The notes under the pieces are model-generated. The model searched no databases and had not been told where the DNA came from. It saw only the letters and a program-made list of their open reading frames with translations. From assembly GCA_900542805.1 (NCBI GenBank), contig UQOW01000013.1, positions 1-55,536 on the forward strand: a stretch of DNA of 55,536 nt. The letters run 5' to 3'. The position numbers and the translations under genes were made by a program. Origin of the DNA: an uncultured Sutterella sp. Its GTDB lineage: Bacteria; Pseudomonadota; Gammaproteobacteria; Burkholderiales; Burkholderiaceae_F. Shown in pieces: positions 17,044-25,429 of the stretch (within the stretch, counting starts at the first letter, position 1; each line of letters starts with the position of its first letter).

Positions 17044-17867
17044 AGGATGTCTCTGTGACAGAGACTCTGACGCACCGGATTGCTCTCGGGATTGAGTACA
17101 CCGGAACACGGTTTTACGGGTGGCAAAAGCAACCCGATCAAAGGACCGTGCAAACGGAACTTGAAAAGGCGCTTTCGCGCTTTGTGACCGAGCCGGTTTC
17201 AACGATTTGCGCCGGACGGACGGACACAGGGGTTCACGCGGTCTCTCAGGTCGTGCATATGGATGTGGCTTGCCGCCGAGGCGAAGCGAACTGGATTCGC
17301 GGTGTCAATACGTTTTTACCGTCGGATGTGGCCGTGCGTTGGGCTCGCGAGGTTGATGACGATTTCTCGGCGCGCTTTTCGGCCGTGTGTCGAACCTATG
17401 AGTATTGGATTTACAACAATCCGATTCGCTCACCGGTTTTCGATGCCCTCACCGGGTGGGTTTGGCGTCCGCTTGATGCCGAGCGTATGAGCAAGGCCGG
17501 GCTCGCGCTTCTCGGCAAACACGACTTTACGAGTTTTCGCGCGGCCGACTGCCAAGCGGCAACACCGGTTCGGACCGTGACGGACGTCTCAGTGGAGCGT
17601 TTCGGTCCCTTAGTGTGTATTCGCATCAGTGCCGATGCCTTTTTGCAGCACATGGTCCGCAACATCGTCGGATCTCTCGTTTATGTCGGAACGGGGCGAG
17701 AGCCCGTCAGTTGGATTCACGACGTTCTCCAGGCCCGAAGTCGCGCTGTTGCTGCTCCGACGTTTGCATCCTGCGGATTGTATTTGACGGGTGTACAGTA
17801 TCCGGAAAAATACCGCCTGCCGTCTGTCGGCCAGTCGCCGTTGCGGGCAGCGGTGTCGGCGATTTAA
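17040..17867 (+). CDS. truA: tRNA pseudouridine(38-40) synthase
   Basis: 275 residues. Modifies uridines 38-40 in the anticodon arm. YTGTRFYGWQKQP and the catalytic motif CAGRTDTGVHA with Asp62 are intact, as is the C-terminal FLQHMVRNIVGSL. GTG start at 17040 overlaps the fimV stop (GTGA), so it is translationally coupled. fimV-truA adjacency is a known proteobacterial pattern. Confidence 0.95.
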   Translation: MKDVSVTETLTHRIALGIEYTGTRFYGWQKQPDQRTVQTELEKALSRFVTEPVSTICAGRTDTGVHAVSQVVHMDVACRRGEANWIRGVNTFLPSDVAVRWAREVDDDFSARFSAVCRTYEYWIYNNPIRSPVFDALTGWVWRPLDAERMSKAGLALLGKHDFTSFRAADCQAATPVRTVTDVSVERFGPLVCIRISADAFLQHMVRNIVGSLVYVGTGREPVSWIHDVLQARSRAVAAPTFASCGLYLTGVQYPEKYRLPSVGQSPLRAAVSAI

Positions 17868-17909
17868 CGCGATTTGTTGAATCATTTATTTATTTCCAAG
17901 GAGACTCTT

Positions 17910-18860
17910 ATGGCACAAATACAGCACGCTCCTGTTCTTATTATCGGTTCGGGACCTGCCGGCTATACGGCAGCCCTTTATGCAGCACGCGCTAACTTGC
18001 ACCCGGTTCTGATTACCGGCATGGAGCAGGGCGGGCAGCTCATGGCCACGACAACGATTGATAACTGGCCGGGCGATGTCGACGGAGTCGATGGCCCGGA
18101 ACTGATGAATCGTATGCTTTCCCATGCAGAAAAATTTGGGGCTCGGATTCTTTTCGATGTCATTCAAGAGGCGGCTTTAAACGAAAAACCGATGCGCCTT
18201 GTCGGCGATATGGGCCAGTACACGTGCGATGCCCTGATTATTGCAACGGGAGCCAGTGCTCGGTATTTGGGACTGGAAAGCGAGACGGCCTTTCGCGGTA
18301 AGGGCGTCTCGGCGTGTGCAACCTGTGACGGGTTCTTTTATCGGAAAAAGCCCGTTGCTGTTGTCGGCGGCGGCAATGCCGCTCTTGAAGAAGCGCTTTA
18401 TTTGAGCCAGATTGCATCGATCGTGCACCTTGTGCATCGGAGAAATGCCTTCCGAGCCGAACCGATTATGGTCGACAAGCTCATGCAAGCCGTCAAGGAC
18501 GGAAAGATTGTTCTTCATACGCCGCGCGTCGTTTCCGAAGTTCTCGGCGATGACCGGGGCGTTACGGGTCTTGCCATCGAAGGGGAAGGTTTGAAAGAAA
18601 CACTTAGTGTGGACGGTGTTTTTATCGCCATCGGGCATTCGCCGAATACGTCTGTTTTCGAAGGGCAGATCACGCTCGATCACGGCTATATCGTCACACG
18701 CTATCCGGGCAATCGCGCTTTGACGGCAACGAATGTTCCCGGGGTGTTTGCGGCCGGAGACTGCGCCGATTCGGTTTACCGCCAGGCCATTACGAGTGCA
18801 GCAACGGGCTGCCAGGCTGCTCTGGATGCGCAGCGCTATTTGGAAGAGCAGACCTCCTAA
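17910..18860 (+). CDS. trxB: Thioredoxin reductase
   Basis: 316 residues. NADPH-dependent flavoprotein that keeps thioredoxin reduced in the cytoplasm. FAD motif IIGSGPAGYTAAL (residues 11-23), redox-active CATC at residues 136-139, NADP motif VVGGGNAALEEAL, and the C-terminal GVFAAGDCAD. ATG 17910 follows AAGGAG at 7 nt; an upstream ATG at 17874 in the same frame lacks a good site. Confidence 0.96.
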   Translation: MAQIQHAPVLIIGSGPAGYTAALYAARANLHPVLITGMEQGGQLMATTTIDNWPGDVDGVDGPELMNRMLSHAEKFGARILFDVIQEAALNEKPMRLVGDMGQYTCDALIIATGASARYLGLESETAFRGKGVSACATCDGFFYRKKPVAVVGGGNAALEEALYLSQIASIVHLVHRRNAFRAEPIMVDKLMQAVKDGKIVLHTPRVVSEVLGDDRGVTGLAIEGEGLKETLSVDGVFIAIGHSPNTSVFEGQITLDHGYIVTRYPGNRALTATNVPGVFAAGDCADSVYRQAITSAATGCQAALDAQRYLEEQTS

Positions 18861-18868
18861 AGACGGCT

Positions 18869-19597
18869 ATGGGTAACAATTTTGATGCGCTCAGGGACAT
18901 GGCCGCAACCTTGAAAGAGCAAGCACGTGAGCGGCAGGAGCAAAACGAAAAAAACGAGCGGGTGCAAAAGCGGATTGCGCGCGAGACGCTCGAATTTTTG
19001 CAGGCCATGAAAAAGGGCGGAGTCAAAAGTGCTCCGGATATTCGCCTGAAGGCGATGTGCCGCGATGCTTCGATTAGTTTTACCGAAGCAATGCACGAAG
19101 CAGGCGTTGTCCCGCTCGGGACGGCGCCGCGCGCCACGCACTCCAAGAGCGTTTCGTCCGAACCTAAACAGACGATGGCCGATAACAAGGCAGTTCTTGA
19201 CGAATCCTTAAGCGACGAAGCCGATTCCATTGAATTTCTCGAAAGCGAAGACGGATTGTCGTTTCGTCGCCCGAGCGTAGGGCCGGATGTTCCCCGCGAT
19301 TTGCGCCGGGGACGTTGGGTCGTGATGGCGCAACTGGATTTACACGGGATGTTTGTCGAGGAGGCTCGAGAGGCCGTCTCATCGTTTCTTAAGAAGTGTT
19401 TGGTGCACGAGTTTTACTGTGTGCGCATCATTCACGGGAAGGGAAACGGCTCGCCGCAAGGGATTTCGGTTTTGCGCGAGAAAGTGCGGCGCTGGCTCAA
19501 GCAACGCGATGAGGTTGTTGCGTTTGCTCAACCGCCGGAACGAGACGGCGGTGCCGGAGCGACGATTGTTCGCTTGCGTCCGACTGTTAAAAAATAA
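18869..19597 (+). CDS. Smr-domain protein (Smr/MutS2 family)
   Basis: 242 residues. Residues 5-40 are a charged helix (RERQEQNEKNERVQKR), probably coiled coil. The C-terminal Smr domain (about residues 150-240) has LDLHGMFVEEAREAV and IIHGKGNGSP, the LDLHG and HGKG hallmarks of Smr endonucleases. In stand-alone form these act as nucleases on DNA or, for E. coli SmrB, on mRNA at collided ribosomes. Domain order and length match proteobacterial SmrA/SmrB proteins. It lies 8 nt after trxB, so probably cotranscribed. Which substrate it cuts is not visible. Confidence 0.88.
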   Translation: MGNNFDALRDMAATLKEQARERQEQNEKNERVQKRIARETLEFLQAMKKGGVKSAPDIRLKAMCRDASISFTEAMHEAGVVPLGTAPRATHSKSVSSEPKQTMADNKAVLDESLSDEADSIEFLESEDGLSFRRPSVGPDVPRDLRRGRWVVMAQLDLHGMFVEEAREAVSSFLKKCLVHEFYCVRIIHGKGNGSPQGISVLREKVRRWLKQRDEVVAFAQPPERDGGAGATIVRLRPTVKK

Positions 19598-19610
19598 GAA
19601 GGGAAAAGAA

Positions 19611-19650
19611 AACCGCTTCCGTTCTCGAAAGGAACCGAAGCGGTTTTGGT
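19611..19650. terminator. Bidirectional terminator between the Smr gene and gltX
   Basis: Stem of 14 bp with one mismatch: AACCGCTTCCGTTC (19611-19624) and GAACCGAAGCGGTT (19632-19645). T-rich sequence follows on both strands (TTTTGGTCTTT on plus, TTTTCTTTT on minus). It serves two convergent genes. Confidence 0.85.
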
Positions 19651-19665
19651 CTTTGACGACGGTAA

Positions 19666-21069
19666 TTACTCGGCCATCGCCAGACCCGACTCAATACGCG
19701 CCAGGACTTCCTTTTTTCCGAAAAGCGCGAGCGTACGGTCAATTTGCGGCGTCTTGTCGGCGTTGCAAACCAAAACGCGAAGCGGTGTTGCAATCGGCCC
19801 CATCTTGATGTTCTTTTCTTGCATAACGGCTTTAAGAGCTCCGTAAACGGCTTCCGGTGTAAAGTCCTCAATGGGCTCAATGGCTTGAACAAAGGCCGTC
19901 AAGGCTTCGCGGTTGCCGTCAGCCAGGGCAAGTTTGACAGCCTGAGGATTGCGCTCCAAGGGCTTGTAAAAGAGCATGGCGGCATCGGCCAGCGTTTCGA
20001 GTGTTGCGGCTCGGCTCTTAAGGAGGTTGCAGACACCGACTAGGTCGGCACCGGTCTCCGGGTGACCGCCGCGTTTTTCGATACGCGGTTTCACTAAGTC
20101 AGCTAGGCGTGTGTCGTCGGCTTCTTTCATGTATTGGGCATTAAGCCACTCGAATTTCTTAAAGTCGATGCGAGCGGCTGCGCGCGAGCAGTCTTTGAGT
20201 TCGAAAACCTTTGCAAGTTCCTCCCGGGTAAATTTTTCCATGTTGCCGTGGCCCCAGCCCAAGCGAGCCAGGTAATTCACGACAGCCTCGGGCAAGAATC
20301 CTTGATCTCGGTATTCAAGAATCGAGACGGTTCCGTGGCGCTTGGATAGCTTTTGTCCGTCCGGTCCGTTAATGAGCGGCAGGTGTCCGAAAACCGGAAC
20401 CTCGGCGCCGAGGGCGTGGTACAGGTTAATCTGACGCGGGGTGTTATTAATGTGATCGGCGCCGCGAATGACGTGACTGACTTTCATATCCCAATCATCG
20501 ACCACAACGGCAAAGTTATAGGTCGGAATGCCGTCGCGCATGATGATTAAGTCATCAAGCTCCTTGTTGGCTACGGTAATCGTGCCGTACACGGCATCGT
20601 CCCAAGTGACTTCGCCGTCATCGGGATTGCGGAAACGAATGACGGGCTTCACTCCCTCGGGAATCGGTTTGCCGACACAGTTTTCCGGACGCCAGCGACC
20701 GTCGTAACGGGGTTTAAGCCCGGCAGCTTTCTGCTCGGCACGCATCTGATCGAGTTCCTCGGGTGTGGCGTAGCACCGATAGGCACGTCCGTCGGCGAGC
20801 ATCTGATCGACGATTTCACGATAGCGGTCCAAACGATCCATCTGGTAAATCGGGCCTTCGTCGTAGTCCAAATCGAGCCACTTCATCGAGTCGAGAATGA
20901 CCTGGGTGGCCTGTGCCGTGGAGCGTTTCTGATCGGTATCTTCGATGCGAAGCAGGAACTTTCCTCCGAAGTGGCGGGCAACAGCCCAGCAGTAAATTGC
21001 TGTTCTGGCCGTCCCTAAATGCATCATTCCGGTCGGAGACGGAGCAATGCGAGTACGAATTTCTTTCAT
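19666..21069 (-). CDS. gltX: Glutamate--tRNA ligase
   Basis: 467 residues. Class I synthetase with the HIGH-equivalent HLGT at residues 17-20 (PSPTGMMHLGTARTA) and the KMSKS-equivalent KLSKR near residue 239, then the alpha-helical anticodon-binding C-terminus. ATG 21069 follows AAGGA at 5 nt and gives the family N-terminus MKEIRTRIAPSPTG; an open frame of 20 more codons upstream is not needed. Confidence 0.96.
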   Translation of the reverse strand: MKEIRTRIAPSPTGMMHLGTARTAIYCWAVARHFGGKFLLRIEDTDQKRSTAQATQVILDSMKWLDLDYDEGPIYQMDRLDRYREIVDQMLADGRAYRCYATPEELDQMRAEQKAAGLKPRYDGRWRPENCVGKPIPEGVKPVIRFRNPDDGEVTWDDAVYGTITVANKELDDLIIMRDGIPTYNFAVVVDDWDMKVSHVIRGADHINNTPRQINLYHALGAEVPVFGHLPLINGPDGQKLSKRHGTVSILEYRDQGFLPEAVVNYLARLGWGHGNMEKFTREELAKVFELKDCSRAAARIDFKKFEWLNAQYMKEADDTRLADLVKPRIEKRGGHPETGADLVGVCNLLKSRAATLETLADAAMLFYKPLERNPQAVKLALADGNREALTAFVQAIEPIEDFTPEAVYGALKAVMQEKNIKMGPIATPLRVLVCNADKTPQIDRTLALFGKKEVLARIESGLAMAE

Positions 21070-21211
21070 GACAATCCTTAAAAAAGCGTTGTTGTCTTCA
21101 GGGGATTTCATGTTGACCGACGAAGACACAATAGACGTAATTTTAGCGCAAGGTCCCGACGTGTTCCTCAGAAGACTCGAGAGGAGCAGCCCCTGATTTC
21201 CGATTGGTGTA

Positions 21212-21259
21212 GGTCGAAGGTGTTACGCAAAAATGCAACAAAATAGGATTTTTTCGACC
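21212..21259 (+). promoter_or_regulatory. Possible structured leader upstream of the antiporter gene
   Basis: GGTCGAA (21212-21218) and TTCGACC (21253-21259) form an exact 7-bp inverted repeat that encloses a second hairpin (TGTT..GCA-aaaa-TGC..AACA). A TACAAT -10-like box occurs downstream at about 21281, so this could instead be an operator upstream of the promoter. It does not match a riboswitch class that I can recognise. Confidence 0.3.
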
Positions 21260-21334
21260 GCTGAGTGAGGCTGATTCAGTTACAATCCGTTACGGAGGTG
21301 AGGGAAGAACAATTTCCTTAGGAAGGAGGAAAGT

Positions 21335-22741
21335 ATGCGTTTTTCACGCACGCTTGCCGTTTTGGCAGGCTTGTCTCCCCTTGTGGCTTGCGCCTCGTCG
21401 TTAAACGGCGCTGAGTTATCCGGCTATTGGGCAATCCCCTTTGCCGGAATTTTGTTGAGTCTGGCGCTTTGCCCGATGGTTGTTCCGAATTTTTGGCACC
21501 ATCACTACGGCAAGGTCGCTGTCTGCTGGGCACTCGCCTGTGCCGTCCCGCTTTTTTGTGTATTCGGCTCTGACGTAGCCGTCCCGGGAATCGCCCATAC
21601 GCTTTTAGCCGATTACATCCCGTTCCTTTTGTTTGTCGGCGCTTTATTTGTTATTGCCGGCGGTATTCATATTCGGAGTACGTTTGCCGGGCGTCCGGTG
21701 TTTAACACTTGTTTTCTTGCCGTCGGTGCCGTGTTAGCGAATCTGATGGGAACAACGGGAGCTGCGATGCTTTTAATCCGCCCGCTGATTCATGCCAATA
21801 TGGGACGGCGGCACGCAACACATACGTTTATCTTTTTTATATTCATTGTGGCGAATATCGGCGGCTGTCTCACGCCGCTCGGCGACCCTCCGCTGTTCCT
21901 CGGTTTTTTGCGCGGTGTGGGTTTCTTTTGGACGGCCACATATTTGTTTTTGCCATGGCTGACAACGGTTTCCATCCTTTTGGTGATTTATTTTGTAATC
22001 GATGAGTGCTGCTACCGTCGGGAAAAAGCCGAACATACGTTTGTGGCGCATCCGGAAAAGCTGGTGCCCTTCCAAATCGAAGGGAGTATCAATTTTCTGT
22101 ACCTTGCCGGCATGGTCGGCGCCACGCTCATGAGCGGTGTTTGGCGGCCGGGTATTGAATTTACCGTCCTTGACGTGCATCTGCCGCTACAGGGTCTAGT
22201 TCGTGACGCCTGCTATGTGGCGTTGGCTCTTTTAAGTTATTTCACGACGCAGGAAAAAGTTCACGCAGTCAATCACTTTAATTTTGAGCCGATTAAGGAA
22301 ATTGCCAAACTCTTTTTCGGAATCTTCGTGTGTATCGTCCCGGTGCTCGAAATGCTCAAGGCCGGAACAAACGGCGTCTTTGCTCCGCTCGTTTCTTTGG
22401 TCTCGACCGCCGAAGGGGCGCACCACAACGGCATGTATTTCTGGATGACCGGGGCGCTTTCGGCTTTCTTGGATAATGCGCCGACGTATCTGGCGTTCTT
22501 TAACCTTGCAGGCGGCGATCCGGTAATTCTGATGACCACCTATGCCAAGACCTTAATGGCGATTTCGATGGGGGCGGTCTTCATGGGGGCTCTTTCTTAC
22601 ATCGGAAATGCCCCCAACCTGATGACGGTTTCGATTGTCCGTCAGCGAGGTATCAAGATGCCGAGTTTCTTCGGTTACATGGTTTGGTCCGTGGGTATTC
22701 TCTGCCCGACGTTCGCATTGGTAGTTTGGTTCTTCGTATAA
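21335..22741 (+). CDS. Sodium:proton antiporter family membrane protein
   Basis: 468 residues with about 11-12 hydrophobic segments. The pattern fits the ion-transporter superfamily members annotated as NhaD/CitM-like sodium:proton antiporters: GTTGAAMLLIRPLI in one half and ALSAFLDNAPTYLAFFNLAG in the other, the latter being the DNAP-T motif expected in the second hairpin loop. NIGGCLTPLGDPPLFLGF is also characteristic. Ribosome site AGGAAGGAGG gives a strong start at 21335. Divergent from gltX. Cargo (Na+/H+ against an organic acid) cannot be settled from sequence. Confidence 0.85.
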   Translation: MRFSRTLAVLAGLSPLVACASSLNGAELSGYWAIPFAGILLSLALCPMVVPNFWHHHYGKVAVCWALACAVPLFCVFGSDVAVPGIAHTLLADYIPFLLFVGALFVIAGGIHIRSTFAGRPVFNTCFLAVGAVLANLMGTTGAAMLLIRPLIHANMGRRHATHTFIFFIFIVANIGGCLTPLGDPPLFLGFLRGVGFFWTATYLFLPWLTTVSILLVIYFVIDECCYRREKAEHTFVAHPEKLVPFQIEGSINFLYLAGMVGATLMSGVWRPGIEFTVLDVHLPLQGLVRDACYVALALLSYFTTQEKVHAVNHFNFEPIKEIAKLFFGIFVCIVPVLEMLKAGTNGVFAPLVSLVSTAEGAHHNGMYFWMTGALSAFLDNAPTYLAFFNLAGGDPVILMTTYAKTLMAISMGAVFMGALSYIGNAPNLMTVSIVRQRGIKMPSFFGYMVWSVGILCPTFALVVWFFV

Positions 22742-22760
22742 GATAGTTTTTTCAAATGCC

Positions 22761-22795
22761 GACCGTCGGGCGCTCGGGCGCTCGGCGGTCTTTTT
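22761..22795 (+). terminator. Terminator after the antiporter gene
   Basis: GACCG (22761-22765) and CGGTC (22786-22790) flank a GC-rich loop that holds a direct duplication of GGGCGCTC. TTTTT follows at 22791-22795. Confidence 0.65.
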
Positions 22796-22831
22796 GTCTG
22801 CGTACTGTACTCGAAAAAAGGGGGGAGAGCT

Positions 22832-25369
22832 ATGAAAGGCGCAGCAGTAAATCGGGGAGCGAGGCCTCCCCGAAAGTATTTTCCGGTTAAGGTGTTCGGT
22901 TTAACGTGTGTCGTCGGTGCGTTTATCAGCGCTTCGGGGGGAGTGAGTGCCGAGTCGGTCTTTCCCATTGAACTGAGTGTCGAAAAAGATTCCGTGACCT
23001 ATGAGACGATAGATGCGTCTATCCAAAAAGTGATGGACGAAGAGGACGATGACTATGACCTCTATGGCATTCGTATCCTTGATAAGCGAAAGGGGGGCGT
23101 CGCTTACAGTGTTGACAGTGAGAAACAGACGGAATCGATTTTCAACTTATATGACCTGTCAGTTTTTTCAATCGAAGCAGAAGGCAACAGCGGCGTCGGG
23201 ATACTTTTTACCGGGGAAATGCCGAGGGAATCTCCCAATTGTGACGTTTCTATCAACGCAGGAACGGTCATGCGAGATCAGTCGGAGTTAGGAGCACGAT
23301 GGGAATTCGTTGCAAGGGAAGACGCAGAAAGAACGACGGTTAACCTTACGGGCGATTTTGACATCAAAAAGGGATTCTTGGATTTTTCCGGCATTGATGC
23401 GACACTAATCGGGCAGGGAACAATCGGTACAGTGACCCTGTGGGAGCCTTCGTCGGAGGAAACGTCAACGAACGTGGTCATTCGGGACGACTCGTCTTCC
23501 TCTCGTCGGTCTTTTCTTAACATCGGAAGGCTTGATGTAACAAGCGGAACGTTCGAGATTAACGGTCGGCACGCCGGAACTATTGTGTCTGCGGGATCCC
23601 TTGAGCCGGAAGGCATTACGGAGACGGAAGGCTATGCCGGCCTAAACACGCGAGGCACCGGCGGGACGATTTATGTGACGGGAAAGGCCGCTTTGTCGCT
23701 TATTCCGGCGGAGTCACAAGAGGATTTGAATTCACTTCAAACGAAAATTGTCGGTCTTGTTAACGATGCCGCGGTGGCTTGCGGGTCGGAACGGCCGAGC
23801 ATTGTTCTCGATAGTCTTCAATCGATTCAGTTTCCAAACGAGCAAGACCGAACGCTCTTAATTCGCGTCGGGGAAAATTTCGAGAACACTGACGTCTCCT
23901 CGGGAATCGCCGTCGGACAGGACGGTCGCATCATTTGGAAGTACACAAAGCCCGAGACGTCCGATCAAACACCGACTAACGCTCGTCGAATACGACGCGC
24001 ACCGGCACAAACGTCGGGGCCGACGATAACAGTATCTGGGAGTTCGGAACTTGTTATTTATGGCTGGGACGGGAACAATACGGAAATCAACTTGTCCGGC
24101 CTAGCGAGCATTATTGAGAACGGTAATGTTCATTTGATCGGGACAACGGTCGGGCGCGGTGCGGTTATTTTGACTGAAAACGGGTTTCGCATTGAGCGTC
24201 ATTTGATGCAAAACGTCCCGGGGCTTAAGGCCTTCCATTGCGTTCAGGAAACGGAGAGAAGGTGGTACTCGGGGAACTTTTCTGCCCCGGGCGAAGAATT
24301 TATTCGCACGGCCATCCAAGATACCCAAGTCGGTGAGAACGCTTTTGTGCAACTTGTGGACACGGCGGTTTTCCTCCCGTTCTCGTCTCGAACGCTGGTT
24401 TATGCCGAGCGTGCTTTTGACAGTACACACGACAGACTCCTTCAAAGAGTCATTCCCCGTACGGAACAAGAAAATCACTGGTGGGTGACTTGGGAAAGCG
24501 AAAAACTGCGGCTCTCGGATGCGACGAATCGCGCCACGCTCACAACCGTTCGTCTCGGGGTCGATACGGATCTGACGGACACGTGGAGTGCGAGTGCCGT
24601 TTTTTCCGGCACGAAGTTCGATGCAGACGACACAAGGGGCGATGCCATCAATACGGATGGGTCGGTTGCCTCGCTGGGCATGAGCCTTGAAAAACGTCTT
24701 AACGAGAAAAGCACTTTGCGTTTGGGGGCTACGGTTGCCAAAGCCCAACTGACAGCCAAGCAACTCGCCGCAGGACACCGGTTTAAAACCGAGCCCGAAC
24801 TCCTTTTGGCCGGTTTAGGGGCACGCGTCGATACGACATTCGGGGGATCGGTTCTTGTCAAGCCTTTTGTCGGAGCGAACCTTTTTTACGCAAAGATGTC
24901 CGAAGGGGATATTCGGCACCACGATCAGAACGCAGGACATGACGGCATCGGGTTTAAAACCGGGGCTAAAAAACGCATGTGGGGTAGCGTTTCAACCGGA
25001 GCCCACGTTATCGGTCGGTGGGATATCTCCGATTATTCGATTCAGCCTTCGCTCGGCTTGATCGGCAAGGCTTATTTAGGTGAGCGCAAGTGGAAGGCGC
25101 ATGCAGCGCTTGCAACCGGGCAGAGGGAACCGGATTACGCAGACTTTATCTCGACAAGCTCTTGGTCGGTTCGGGCCGAAGCGGCGATTAATCTGGCGTC
25201 CTCGTGCGAGGTTCCCGTTACGCAAGGCGGCATCTTCGGATTCGGAGCCAAGCCCACGGGGAAGGTGACGACCGAAGATTGGCACGTGGATTTGATGGCC
25301 GGCATCGCTCGTTCGGAACGCTCGGAAAAAACCGGTTATGTGCGCATCGAATACAGGCAAAACTGGTAA
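22832..25369 (+). CDS. Autotransporter with unclassified passenger
   Basis: 845 residues. A long basic N-region and hydrophobic core give a probable signal peptide cut after GGVSA (residue 40). The passenger, about residues 41-540, has no protease triad, adhesin repeat or lipase motif that I recognise; it is rich in short beta-type segments (for example IRDDSSSSRRSFLNIGRLDV), as in beta-helix passengers. An Arg-rich stretch (NARRIRRAPAQTSG, about residue 383) might be a processing or linker site. Residues about 550-845 are the autotransporter beta domain: alternating strands, GLGARVDTTFGGSVLVKPFVG, and a C-terminal aromatic residue (YRQNW, Trp last). It secretes its own passenger to the cell surface through the outer membrane. 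Multiple large autotransporters are typical of Sutterellaceae. Confidence 0.88.
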   Translation: MKGAAVNRGARPPRKYFPVKVFGLTCVVGAFISASGGVSAESVFPIELSVEKDSVTYETIDASIQKVMDEEDDDYDLYGIRILDKRKGGVAYSVDSEKQTESIFNLYDLSVFSIEAEGNSGVGILFTGEMPRESPNCDVSINAGTVMRDQSELGARWEFVAREDAERTTVNLTGDFDIKKGFLDFSGIDATLIGQGTIGTVTLWEPSSEETSTNVVIRDDSSSSRRSFLNIGRLDVTSGTFEINGRHAGTIVSAGSLEPEGITETEGYAGLNTRGTGGTIYVTGKAALSLIPAESQEDLNSLQTKIVGLVNDAAVACGSERPSIVLDSLQSIQFPNEQDRTLLIRVGENFENTDVSSGIAVGQDGRIIWKYTKPETSDQTPTNARRIRRAPAQTSGPTITVSGSSELVIYGWDGNNTEINLSGLASIIENGNVHLIGTTVGRGAVILTENGFRIERHLMQNVPGLKAFHCVQETERRWYSGNFSAPGEEFIRTAIQDTQVGENAFVQLVDTAVFLPFSSRTLVYAERAFDSTHDRLLQRVIPRTEQENHWWVTWESEKLRLSDATNRATLTTVRLGVDTDLTDTWSASAVFSGTKFDADDTRGDAINTDGSVASLGMSLEKRLNEKSTLRLGATVAKAQLTAKQLAAGHRFKTEPELLLAGLGARVDTTFGGSVLVKPFVGANLFYAKMSEGDIRHHDQNAGHDGIGFKTGAKKRMWGSVSTGAHVIGRWDISDYSIQPSLGLIGKAYLGERKWKAHAALATGQREPDYADFISTSSWSVRAEAAINLASSCEVPVTQGGIFGFGAKPTGKVTTEDWHVDLMAGIARSERSEKTGYVRIEYRQNW

Positions 25370-25373
25370 AAGA

Positions 25374-25408
25374 AAACACCGAGCGACCGCAAGAGGGGCT
25401 CGGTGTTT
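25374..25408. terminator. Terminator between the autotransporter gene and leuS
   Basis: Perfect 11-bp stem AAACACCGAGC (25374-25384) / GCTCGGTGTTT (25398-25408) with a 13-nt loop. On the minus strand TTTTCTTTT follows, so it is strongest for leuS; on plus it ends the autotransporter. Confidence 0.82.
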
Positions 25409-25429
25409 AAGACGGGCGGTGAATGGCGG

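Noticed and set aside
21212..21259. Known riboswitch class upstream of the antiporter
   Set aside because: No conserved core of a sodium, fluoride or guanidine riboswitch could be matched; kept only as an unnamed structure.
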